This document shows, piece by piece, positions 1-6,621 of a stretch of 26,343 bases of DNA. Position numbers and translations under genes: made by a program. The stretch is from positions 1 to 26,343 of the forward strand of contig DJVR01000063.1 in the NCBI GenBank assembly GCA_002441285.1, read 5' to 3'. Origin of the DNA: Candidatus Atribacteria bacterium UBA6251 (GTDB lineage: Bacteria > Atribacterota > Phoenicimicrobiia > Phoenicimicrobiales > Phoenicimicrobiaceae). A model generated the notes under the pieces. The model was not told where the DNA came from. It saw nothing but the letters and a program-made list of their open reading frames with translations, and made no database searches. The stretch's first letter is position 1. Every line of letters starts with the position of its first letter.

Positions 1-1
1 T

Positions 2-23
2 ACAGAAAAATTGGGATTGACTC
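2..23. repeat. Left copy of 22-bp terminal inverted repeat
   Basis: Bases 2-23 are the exact reverse complement of bases 26322-26343 (22 of 22), and the match stops abruptly at base 24. The shared sequence, read from the unique DNA outward, starts GAGTCAATCC and ends TTTTTCTGT. Two perfect inverted copies at the extreme ends of a contig are best explained by the termini of a multicopy insertion sequence at which assembly stopped. The IS family is not identifiable from 22 bases. The bases just inside the two copies share no convincing direct repeat, so I see no target-site duplication linking the two ends. Confidence 0.75.
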
Positions 24-30
24 TTAACTT

Positions 31-37
31 TCCTCCT
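31..37 (-). promoter_or_regulatory. Orphan Shine-Dalgarno next to the left repeat
   Basis: On the minus strand, AGGAGGA at 37-31 is followed by 7 nt and then the terminal inverted repeat (edge at 23), with no ATG, GTG or TTG at a usable distance. A second SD-like GGGAGGTGAT at 103-94 is also followed by no normal start codon. The first site has the spacing expected of a real ribosome binding site whose start codon sat at the insertion junction. This suggests a gene downstream of the KDG kinase was separated from its RBS by the inserted element. That is inference; the element lies outside the window. Confidence 0.4.
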
Positions 38-139
38 AATTTAATTTTATACCCACAATTTTATACTTTAATTTTTAAAATTTTTACTTTAATATCACCT
101 CCCTTGAAGTATAAGTAATTTATGCTCTCCCATTTCTAG

Positions 140-160
140 AACCCTTTTTATTTTAGGGTT
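140..160 (-). other. Weak stem-loop directly after kdgK stop
   Basis: AACCCT (140-145) and AGGGTT (155-160) form a 6-bp stem with an AT-only 9-nt loop, starting 3 nt beyond the kdgK stop codon. No U-tract follows on the minus strand, so a functional intrinsic terminator is doubtful. The remaining DNA between here and the left repeat is AT-rich and holds no ORF. Confidence 0.25.
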
Positions 161-162
161 AT

Positions 163-1191
163 TTACCTTTGCACCCTACCTGAGGTAGCGCCACCCATTA
201 AGTTTTTTACTTCTTTAAGTGATAACAAAGGTAAATCACCAGGTATGGAATGTTTGAGACAGGATGCTGCTACCGCAAATTCTAATGTTTCTTTATCATC
301 GGAAAGATGGTTCAAACCATAAATCAATCCTGCAGAAAAGGCATCTCCCCCACCAACTCTATCCACTATGTCATGAATTTCATATTTTTTAGAAACAAGA
401 AATTCTTTACGGTTATCCAGTATAGCTGACCAACCATTATAGTCAGCAGAATGACTTTCTCTGAGGGTAATTGCAATCTTTTTTAATTGAGGATACAATC
501 CTAAAATTTTTTGGGTTATCTCCTGATACTTTTCAATTTTTAATTCCCCTGATTCCACATCGACATCTATTTTTACACCTAATGATTTCTGACAATCTTC
601 TTCATTCCCTACCGCAATATCCACATATTTAACTAATTCACCCATTATTTCAGGAGCTGATTTTCCATACTTCCAGAGATTTTTTCTAAAGTTTAGATCA
701 CAAGAAACTGTAACCTTCTTTTCTTTAGCTTTTTTTACTGCTTCTAGAGATAAATCAGCTGCCGAAGAAGAGATTGCAGGAGTAATCCCGGTAATATGAA
801 ACCAACTTGCTTCTTGAAATACCTTATCCCAATCGATATCTCCTATTTTTGCTTCTGCGATAGCTGAGTGGGAGCGATCATAAATTACTACCGAAGGCCT
901 CTGATTTGCCCCAGCTTCTAGAAAATAGATACCTAATCTCTCTCCTTTCCTTACTATCATCGAGGTATCAATTCCTTGCTTCTTTAACTCTCTAATACAA
1001 GCTTCTCCAATAGGATTGTCAGGAATAACTGAAATATAAGCTACCTCCAGACCTAATCTAGCTAATCCTACTGCTACATTTGCTTCTCCTCCCCCAAAAG
1101 TAGCCTCTAAAAGAGGGCTCTGAAAAAACCTCTCGAAGTAAGGCGGTTTTAGTCTTAACATTATTTCTCCAAAAGTAACATATTTAGCCAT
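163..1191 (-). CDS. kdgK: 2-keto-3-deoxygluconate (KDG) kinase, PfkB family
   Basis: This cytoplasmic ribokinase-fold kinase is predicted to phosphorylate 2-dehydro-3-deoxy-D-gluconate to KDPG with ATP. The N-terminal half has the sugar-binding GGGEANVAVGLARLG stretch of PfkB enzymes. The C-terminal PfkB signature DRVGGGDAFSAGL carries the catalytic base, Asp283 in the 342-residue form. An upstream in-frame ATG at 1209 exists, but AGAAAGGGGGG lies just before the ATG at 1191 and makes that start more likely; the 1209 start has no good SD. It follows the KDPG aldolase gene by 24 nt and is probably co-transcribed with it and the IclR regulator. Substrate assignment rests on this neighbour, since PfkB kinases differ in specificity. 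Length is normal for the family. Confidence 0.88.
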   Translation of the reverse strand: MAKYVTFGEIMLRLKPPYFERFFQSPLLEATFGGGEANVAVGLARLGLEVAYISVIPDNPIGEACIRELKKQGIDTSMIVRKGERLGIYFLEAGANQRPSVVIYDRSHSAIAEAKIGDIDWDKVFQEASWFHITGITPAISSSAADLSLEAVKKAKEKKVTVSCDLNFRKNLWKYGKSAPEIMGELVKYVDIAVGNEEDCQKSLGVKIDVDVESGELKIEKYQEITQKILGLYPQLKKIAITLRESHSADYNGWSAILDNRKEFLVSKKYEIHDIVDRVGGGDAFSAGLIYGLNHLSDDKETLEFAVAASCLKHSIPGDLPLLSLKEVKNLMGGATSGRVQR

Positions 1192-1215
1192 CTTCCCCCC
1201 CTTTCTCATTTCTAA

Positions 1216-2175
1216 TTATTTCTGTAAAAGATGAAGCGCAAAACCAGATATATCTAAATCTAGATATACAGCTATTAACTTACCATCCTTTTCTTTTGCT
1301 GTATCGGAAAGCACCGAAATCTTTTTTCTCTGAAAATAACTTATCGCTCTTTGTATATCATTAGTTTTTATAGCTATGTGACCAAATTTTCCTAAATATT
1401 TACTTTTTAAAACTTCAAAAGAAGAGCCAGCAAATATAGAACTGGATCCTTCTTTTAAAGGTAGATTAAAAAGATTAAAAAATGTCTGGGCAGTGATCAT
1501 AGCCTTATCTTTGTCCTCTTCATTTATTCCCAAATGGGCAAATTCAAAACCTAACATAGTAAAAACAGCTTCCTTAGTAAGCCGAGTAATTTCACTAAAA
1601 TTGCCTGAAGAAATAAGTTCTGATTTAACCATCCAACTACCACCACAAGCAAGCACTTTATTAAAAGCTAAATAAGAACATAAATTGTTCTGATTGATTC
1701 CTCCAGTGGGTATAAATTTTATTTCACTAAAAGGAGCTGCCATAGATTTAAGTAAATTTAATCCTCCTGAGACCTCGGCGGGGAAGAATTTTACCACCTT
1801 CAAGCCTTTTTCTAGGGCAAGTTCAATTTGGGTAGGATTATTAATCCCAGGAGTAATCAAAATTTCGTTTTCCAAACAATAATCTACCACCTTAGGGTTA
1901 AAACCAGGAGAGACAATAAATTTTGCTCCAGCAGCAACAGCTTTTTTCACCTGCTCTATAGTCAATACTGTACCTGCCCCTACTATAAGTTCAGGAAGTT
2001 CTTTAGTTAATACTTTAATTGAATCCTCTGCTGCTGCAGTTCGAAAAGTTATTTCAGCAATAGGAAGTTCCCCTTCTATAAGTGCTTTACCTAAAGATAA
2101 AGCATCTTTGGCATCTTCGATTTTTACTACCGGTACAATTCCCAGTTTGCCTATTTGTTCAAGAATCTCCTTCAT
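1216..2175 (-). CDS. eda: KDPG/KHG aldolase fused to a VOC (glyoxalase-like) domain
   Basis: Residues 1-205 form a class I KDPG/KHG aldolase, which cleaves KDPG to pyruvate and glyceraldehyde-3-phosphate. Visible motifs are PIAEITFRT (catalytic Glu41 and substrate-binding Arg45), VGAGTVLT, the Schiff-base lysine Lys129 in VVKFFPAE, FIPTGGIN and ACGGSW. Stand-alone Eda proteins are about 210 residues. Here about 110 more residues follow (207-319), with a pattern of the vicinal-oxygen-chelate fold: FEFAHLGIN opening one module and KFGHIAIKTNDIQRAISYF opening another, ending in a hydrophobic strand. The role of the extra domain is unknown; it may be a sugar-sensing or metal-binding add-on. GGAGG lies 11 nt before the ATG. 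Transcribed after the IclR gene and before kdgK. Confidence 0.9.
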   Translation of the reverse strand: MKEILEQIGKLGIVPVVKIEDAKDALSLGKALIEGELPIAEITFRTAAAEDSIKVLTKELPELIVGAGTVLTIEQVKKAVAAGAKFIVSPGFNPKVVDYCLENEILITPGINNPTQIELALEKGLKVVKFFPAEVSGGLNLLKSMAAPFSEIKFIPTGGINQNNLCSYLAFNKVLACGGSWMVKSELISSGNFSEITRLTKEAVFTMLGFEFAHLGINEEDKDKAMITAQTFFNLFNLPLKEGSSSIFAGSSFEVLKSKYLGKFGHIAIKTNDIQRAISYFQRKKISVLSDTAKEKDGKLIAVYLDLDISGFALHLLQK

Positions 2176-2261
2176 ATTAATGACATCCTCCTTTTATTTA
2201 CATCATAAAAAATTAATCTTCTTCTCTTGATGAAAAACACTCTTCAAAAATTCTAATCTAT

Positions 2262-3035
2262 TCAATGAAATCTCAATCGGGCAGAAATTTTCTGACAAGC
2301 TGTAATTAATTCTTCCTTCAAGTGATTCTGATTATCTTTATTTATACGATAAGAGGGACCAGAAATACTTACCGCTGCAATTACTCTCCTTTTATAATTT
2401 CTAATAGGAGCCGCAATACAACGAACATCCTTTTCGTTTTCTTCCTTATCTAGAGCGAATCCCTCTACTTCAATTCTATTTAGCTCCTCTCTAAGTTTAT
2501 CTTTGTCAGTAATCGTATTCTCGGTTAATTGAAAAAGATCTATTTTGGCTAATATCCTTTCTCTTTTATCTATGGGAAGAAAAGCTAATAAAATTTTTCC
2601 TAGTGCAGTACAATGTAAAGGTGCACGTTTACCTACATAAGAAATCATTCTAATTGTTTGCGTTGATTCCTCTTTAGCTAAATAAAGAACATTGGTATCT
2701 TCCAAAATAGCTAAATGAACAGTTTCATTACATTTTTTAGCTAATTCTTTCAAATAGGGTTTGGCTTCTTTTACCAAATCTATCTGATTCAATTTTTCCA
2801 TACCTAATTCTAATAATCTTAGACCTAGTTGGTATTTTTGAGTGATGGGATCCTGCTCAACATATCCGCCATATTTTAGCGTATCCAATATCCGATGGAT
2901 GGTACTGGGGTAGAAATTTAGTTCCTGGCTAATTTCCGTCATACTCATAGGAGATTTATTTTTATATAATACATCCAGCACAGAAAAAGCCTTATTTAAT
3001 ACTTTTATGGGGTAATTTGGTATTTTACTATTCAT
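2262..3035 (-). CDS. IclR-family transcriptional regulator (KdgR-like)
   Basis: This 257-residue protein has the two-domain IclR layout. The N-terminal winged helix-turn-helix (about 10-75) includes SMTEISQELNFYPSTIHRIL and ends in QKYQLGLRLLELG. The C-terminal effector domain (about 85-255) carries typical IclR signatures LHCTALGKILLAF and IRCIAAPI-like VRCIAAPI. It is the first gene of the unit with the KDPG aldolase and KDG kinase. KdgR-type IclR proteins elsewhere respond to KDG, so a KDG-responsive repressor of this unit is the simplest reading. The promoter region just upstream holds a strong palindrome overlapping the predicted transcription start, consistent with autoregulation. The effector is inferred, not shown. 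Confidence 0.88.
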   Translation of the reverse strand: MNSKIPNYPIKVLNKAFSVLDVLYKNKSPMSMTEISQELNFYPSTIHRILDTLKYGGYVEQDPITQKYQLGLRLLELGMEKLNQIDLVKEAKPYLKELAKKCNETVHLAILEDTNVLYLAKEESTQTIRMISYVGKRAPLHCTALGKILLAFLPIDKRERILAKIDLFQLTENTITDKDKLREELNRIEVEGFALDKEENEKDVRCIAAPIRNYKRRVIAAVSISGPSYRINKDNQNHLKEELITACQKISARLRFH

Positions 3036-3069
3036 AATTTAAAATTTCTAAAGATCCCGAATGGAAATA

Positions 3070-3097
3070 TTCTATATTATAGAAATTATTTCTATAA
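3070..3097 (-). promoter_or_regulatory. Predicted IclR-family operator: 21-bp palindrome plus half-site
   Basis: Positions 3077-3097 form a perfect 21-bp palindrome with one central base (arms TTATAGAAAT / ATTTCTATAA). A further TTCTATA half-site at 3070-3076 pairs with the TATAGAA at 3078-3084 to give a second, overlapping 15-bp palindrome. Three alternating half-sites thus sit from about 8 bases past the -10 hexamer into the early transcript. This is classic repressor placement for the IclR-family gene immediately downstream. I found no second copy of this palindrome in intergenic DNA of the window. Confidence 0.7.
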
Positions 3098-3099
3098 AT

Positions 3100-3128
3100 A
3101 TTATAAAAAATAATATGGCTGCTGTGAA
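3100..3128 (-). promoter_or_regulatory. Sigma-70-type promoter of the kdgR-eda-kdgK unit
   Basis: On the minus strand TTCACA (3128-3123) is separated by exactly 17 nt from TATAAT (3105-3100), which is 11 of 12 consensus bases. Transcription would start near 3093, inside the palindromic operator, giving a leader of roughly 58 nt before the IclR-family start codon at 3035. This makes the unit independent of the longer inositol cluster upstream. Confidence 0.72.
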
Positions 3129-3244
3129 ATTTATTTAAGATTATGAAAAGTTTAAAACTTTAACATTCACTAAGGAAAATTATTTTATCTCTGCTTAATA
3201 TTTCCATTTGCTTTTGTTTACAATTAAAAGATTAATAAAGTTTC

Positions 3245-4057
3245 TCAATTTATATTCAATTGATTTAAAGTAGTAATAGTCATCCTAGCAGCAGATAATT
3301 GATCAGGTAAGGGTAAAATTTCTGCTGAAATATAACCCTGGTAATTAATTTTTTGAAGAGTTTTTACTATCTTTTTGAAATCAAGGTGGCCAAAACCAGG
3401 AGCCCAACGGTTGCTATCAGCAAAATGAAGATAAGTAATATAATCTTTTACCTGAATGAGGCTATCATAGATGGAAACCTCTTCGATATTCATATGAAAA
3501 GTATCCGCTAATAACCCTATATTTGATACTCCTACTCTCTTAATAAATTCAACTCCTTCGCTAAGGGTATTAATAAAATTACTCTCATATCTATTAACTG
3601 GCTCCAAAATAAGTGTGATATTAAAGTTTTTCGCAAATTCAGCACATTCTTTTAAGCAATTAACAACCCATTCTTCTATCTTCTTCCGATCTATACATTC
3701 ATTAATTTTCCCCCTGATTAATCCAATAATTACCTGAGCGCCAAAATGGGAAGCAAAAATTATTTGATTTTTAATCCTTTCTAGGGCCATTTTACGAACT
3801 ATCTCATTAGGATCAGAAAAACTTATACCCTCCTCTACAAAAGCCTGACCCGTTCCTATAGCAGGAACTTCTAAATTATTTTCCTTAATTAATTTTTCTA
3901 ATTCCTTTATACTTACATCTTTAGGATTTCTGATTGCTAATTCTACACCATCAAAACCTAATTTAGCAACTTTTTGAATACTTTCTTTAAAATCCTCTTT
4001 AAAGGCTAAAGCAGAAAATTTGGTAGGCTGAGCAGAAACTACTATACTTTTCTTCAT
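3245..4057 (-). CDS. iolO: Xylose-isomerase-like TIM-barrel epimerase, IolO-like
   Basis: This 270-residue protein is a sugar phosphate isomerase/epimerase-family TIM barrel. The usual metal ligands are visible: Glu152 (LILEPVNRYE), Asp185 (LLADTFHMN), His211 (YLHFADSNRW) and Glu246 (YISAEILPLP). The barrel also has the GHLDF loop typical of the D-tagatose 3-epimerase group. In Thermotoga maritima a member of this group, IolO, converts 5-keto-L-gluconate to D-tagaturonate in the inositol pathway. The presence of IolN, IolM and IolG upstream supports the same role here. Domain family is clear; the exact reaction is inferred from context. SD GGGAG lies 9 nt before the ATG. It is separated by 218 bp from iolN. 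Confidence 0.78.
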   Translation of the reverse strand: MKKSIVVSAQPTKFSALAFKEDFKESIQKVAKLGFDGVELAIRNPKDVSIKELEKLIKENNLEVPAIGTGQAFVEEGISFSDPNEIVRKMALERIKNQIIFASHFGAQVIIGLIRGKINECIDRKKIEEWVVNCLKECAEFAKNFNITLILEPVNRYESNFINTLSEGVEFIKRVGVSNIGLLADTFHMNIEEVSIYDSLIQVKDYITYLHFADSNRWAPGFGHLDFKKIVKTLQKINYQGYISAEILPLPDQLSAARMTITTLNQLNIN

Positions 4058-4103
4058 TAATTGATACTCCCATTATAATTAAAATTAATAAACCAAATAA
4101 CCC

Positions 4104-4123
4104 GGGGCGGATAAATCCGCCCC
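4104..4123. repeat. GC-rich perfect hairpin, REP-like
   Basis: GGGGCGGA (4104-4111) and TCCGCCCC (4116-4123) pair perfectly around TAAA. It is an almost pure GC stem in very AT-rich DNA between iolN and iolO. The minus-strand downstream flank (GGGTTATTTGGTTTATT) has no uninterrupted U-tract, so it is not a convincing terminator. Similar GC-rich dyads are scattered as REP-like elements in many genomes. An mRNA-stabilising or partial terminator role is possible. Confidence 0.5.
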
Positions 4124-4149
4124 CCTGCAAATATGCTAAATACCAATTA

Positions 4150-4190
4150 TAGATTGATATTCTTCCTACGGTCGTTCACCATGACAATTG
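4150..4190 (-). repeat. Possible degenerate REP-like intergenic repeat
   Basis: Read on the minus strand, this stretch contains TTGTCATGGTGAACGACCG, then TAGGAAGAAT and TCAATCT. It resembles, with gaps and mismatches, the intergenic repeat beginning TTGTCATTGCGAGCGACCG and ending in GAAGCAATCT that is familiar from several bacterial genomes. The comparison is from memory and the copy would be degenerate. It shares the iolN-iolO gap with the GC-rich hairpin at 4104-4123. The rest of that 218-bp gap shows no ORF. Confidence 0.3.
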
Positions 4191-4275
4191 TTCTTTTGTG
4201 ATTACACTAAACTGAAGATCTACTTTTACATAGAGAGGCAAGATACCTGTCCTATTAACGAGTAAATACTATTCA

Positions 4276-5400
4276 CTATAAACTATTTATTTGTCCAATA
4301 TAGGGTAACTCAAATACAGATTTCCATCCTTTACTCATTGGTTCCTTTAAAAATGGTTCCATCTCTTTAGAATTACGTAAACATATCTTTTCTACCGGAG
4401 GTAATTTCCCTGCTGGGTAAGTTTCTATAATTTCATCATGCACTAAGGTCAAATATTTGAGGATAGCTGCAATTGGTCGCTTAGCTTTTTCTGCACTCGC
4501 CCTGGTAGGTTTACCCACTACTCCTTCTGGAACAGCTGCTCTTTCGATGGCAGAATGACCTTCTCCTTGTTGCCAGCCTTGTGGTCTACGATAAGGATCA
4601 ACCGAGGTATCAAAATGACCTCCTGGCAACAAAGATTCACCTTCCGTATCCACTGCATATTTCATATCTAACATCTCAGAAAATAGAAGTTGGGCTACTG
4701 AGGCTTCCGCCTCATCAGCGTGAATAAAATCAGTAGTTAAGCTATCTTCTCTATTAACAGGGATAAAAAATTCTCTTACTGCTCTATGCCAATCGATCAC
4801 TCGAATAATCGCTGGTAGTTGATAACGTTTAAAGAATTCCTGAAGCCCTGATTCTAAGATCCACAACTGACCATGATTATTTACCCAGATTTGTTTTCTA
4901 AAACCATCATTCCACAAGCCTAACATTACATTAATTACTGTTTCTCTAACCACATCTTCGGGCATAATGATTGTTCCTGCCATACCACAATGATGATAAG
5001 GGTGACCACCATAATTAAGAGGAGGTAAAGCTAAATTACATCCCACTCCATCTCTTTTCTGGATATAACGATGAAGACCCTCGCAAATCTGAGTTACCAT
5101 AAAAGTATCCAATCCAGAATTAGCATAATCACCGTGACATTCCGTACACCCTACCGGGACAAAGACCAGATCATTTTTACGGCGGTTTTCAATGACCTGA
5201 TGCCGAGGAGTAGTTTGAATATAACTCCCTCCCTTCCCTAGTTCTGAAGGAGAAGGTATTTCATATTCTTTCAATATTTTCTCAATCTTACTCATAGGAG
5301 CATCGAAGATTTCTTTTTTTAACCTTCCTACTTTAGTATTCTCAAATACTATTTGAGGATACTCCGTAGTAAGCCATTTTTCATCCCTTTTTTTAGTCAT
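4276..5400 (-). CDS. iolN: Creatininase-fold hydrolase, IolN-like (diketo-inositol hydrolase)
   Basis: This 374-residue protein belongs to the creatininase metal-hydrolase family. The metal-binding pattern is visible as VGCTECHGDYANSGLDTF (Glu87, His89, Asp98), GGHPYHHCGMAGT, NNHGQ (His176) and HADEAEAS near 228-234, where creatininases place the last acidic ligand. About 75 N-terminal residues precede the core. In Thermotoga maritima a protein of this family, IolN, hydrolyses the product of IolM to 5-keto-L-gluconate. The adjacent IolM-like gene lies 26 nt upstream and IolO-like gene downstream. Strong SD AAAGGAGAG precedes the ATG. Family assignment is firm; the substrate is inferred from the conserved gene set. 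Confidence 0.82.
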   Translation of the reverse strand: MTKKRDEKWLTTEYPQIVFENTKVGRLKKEIFDAPMSKIEKILKEYEIPSPSELGKGGSYIQTTPRHQVIENRRKNDLVFVPVGCTECHGDYANSGLDTFMVTQICEGLHRYIQKRDGVGCNLALPPLNYGGHPYHHCGMAGTIIMPEDVVRETVINVMLGLWNDGFRKQIWVNNHGQLWILESGLQEFFKRYQLPAIIRVIDWHRAVREFFIPVNREDSLTTDFIHADEAEASVAQLLFSEMLDMKYAVDTEGESLLPGGHFDTSVDPYRRPQGWQQGEGHSAIERAAVPEGVVGKPTRASAEKAKRPIAAILKYLTLVHDEIIETYPAGKLPPVEKICLRNSKEMEPFLKEPMSKGWKSVFELPYIGQINSL

Positions 5401-5426
5401 TTTATTCTCTCCTTTTTATTTTCTCT

Positions 5427-6608
5427 CTAAAATATGCAAGTAATTTTGCATTCTTTTCTGTCTGTTCTCAAAAGAATAATATTCTCTGGAACCTCTTCTA
5501 AACTAATTTTTTTAGTAATTAGAGGAGTCATATCCATCCCTGAAGCCATTGAACTTATTACTCTGGGGAAAGTTCCATGGCCTGAATGTCCTTGAGAACC
5601 CACAATAGAAGCCCGTCTCACCTGAAAAATCTCTCCGGTTAAGGGAATCTTTTTATCAGCTCGAGCTACAATTACTACCGTACTATTGATCATTTTACCT
5701 TCCCAGATAGCCTGTTCGATATCTTTCCATACTACATCTGGTAAACCTGTTGCCTCTAAATACAGTTTCGCCCCCAATCCTCCGGTAATTTCCAGGACTT
5801 TCTCAGCAAAATTTTCCTTAACTGGGTTAATAATATAATCTGCGCCCATTTTTTTGCCTAAAATTGCACGTGTTTCAGAAGGTTCAGAAAGAATTACATT
5901 AGAAGCACCAGCCTTTTTCATAATAGCTACTGCCGCTAATCCGATAGGACCACCTCCCAAGATTACTGCATTGTCTCCCGGTCTTATTCCACCTCCTCTT
6001 TCTATAACTGCATTATAAGCTACAGAGGTAGGTTCAACTAAACTTCCGGCTAAAAACAAATCATCGCCTTTATAAACCTTCTTTAATTCTTCTAAACTCC
6101 AAATGTAGCGAGAATCAACCTTAACATATTCAGCAAAGGCGCCATCACAACTAAAACCAATTTCTTGTAATTTTTCACAATGATTGGGATAACCATCGGC
6201 ACAAGGGCGACAGGAAGCGCACCAGAACATTTCTTCAGCTGTTACTGCCTCACCTTCGACAAACCTTTTTCCTGTTCTCTTATTAATAGCTTTTTCGCCT
6301 GCTTCTACCACAATTCCAGAAAATTCATGACCTAAAGTTACTGGAAAAGCAGTTAACCCAGGATACCAGATGTAACCATCATCATCTGGCTGAGCCATAT
6401 GTACATCACTACCGCAAATTCCACATGCTTTTACTTTCAGTAATACTTCAGATGGACCAATCTTAGGTATATCTTTTTCTACAATTTCTAATTTCGGGTT
6501 TTTCCAAACTTTACTTCCTAAATAAGTTAGTTTGCCCTCTATATCTTTCGCCCCTAATTTAAAATCTGGCTTAGGCATCCAATCCGCAAACAAAGTTACT
6601 GTTTTCAT
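5427..6608 (-). CDS. iolM: Zinc-dependent NAD dehydrogenase, IolM-like (scyllo-inosose dehydrogenase)
   Basis: This 393-residue medium-chain alcohol dehydrogenase has catalytic zinc motifs CGICGSD (Cys65) and GHE (His94-Glu95). It also has a full structural zinc set Cys130, Cys133, Cys136 and Cys144, and a Rossmann GGGPIG at 218-223. It closely resembles, as I recall that sequence, Thermotoga maritima TM0412 (IolM). Shared stretches include FKLGAKDIEGKLTYLGSKVW-like N-terminal residues, AGSLVEPTSVAYNAV and IVGSQGHSGHGTFPRVIS. IolM oxidises 2-keto-myo-inositol (scyllo-inosose) a second time with NAD. It lies 26 nt before iolN and 13 nt after the LacI regulator gene. SD AGGAGAG precedes the ATG. 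This is the most diagnostic gene of the cluster. Confidence 0.88.
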   Translation of the reverse strand: MKTVTLFADWMPKPDFKLGAKDIEGKLTYLGSKVWKNPKLEIVEKDIPKIGPSEVLLKVKACGICGSDVHMAQPDDDGYIWYPGLTAFPVTLGHEFSGIVVEAGEKAINKRTGKRFVEGEAVTAEEMFWCASCRPCADGYPNHCEKLQEIGFSCDGAFAEYVKVDSRYIWSLEELKKVYKGDDLFLAGSLVEPTSVAYNAVIERGGGIRPGDNAVILGGGPIGLAAVAIMKKAGASNVILSEPSETRAILGKKMGADYIINPVKENFAEKVLEITGGLGAKLYLEATGLPDVVWKDIEQAIWEGKMINSTVVIVARADKKIPLTGEIFQVRRASIVGSQGHSGHGTFPRVISSMASGMDMTPLITKKISLEEVPENIILLRTDRKECKITCIF

Positions 6609-6621
6609 TTTTTCTCTCCTC

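Noticed and set aside
140..160. Intrinsic terminator of the kdgR-eda-kdgK unit
   Set aside because: The stem is only 6 bp and no U-tract follows on the minus strand; listed only as a weak stem-loop.
163..1209. 348-residue form of KDG kinase starting at 1209
   Set aside because: No SD precedes that ATG, while a strong purine-rich SD precedes the in-frame ATG at 1191.
1493..2010. Three short plus-strand ORFs inside the aldolase gene
   Set aside because: They overlap a gene with intact catalytic motifs on the minus strand, have no SD and no recognisable protein features; they are antisense shadows.
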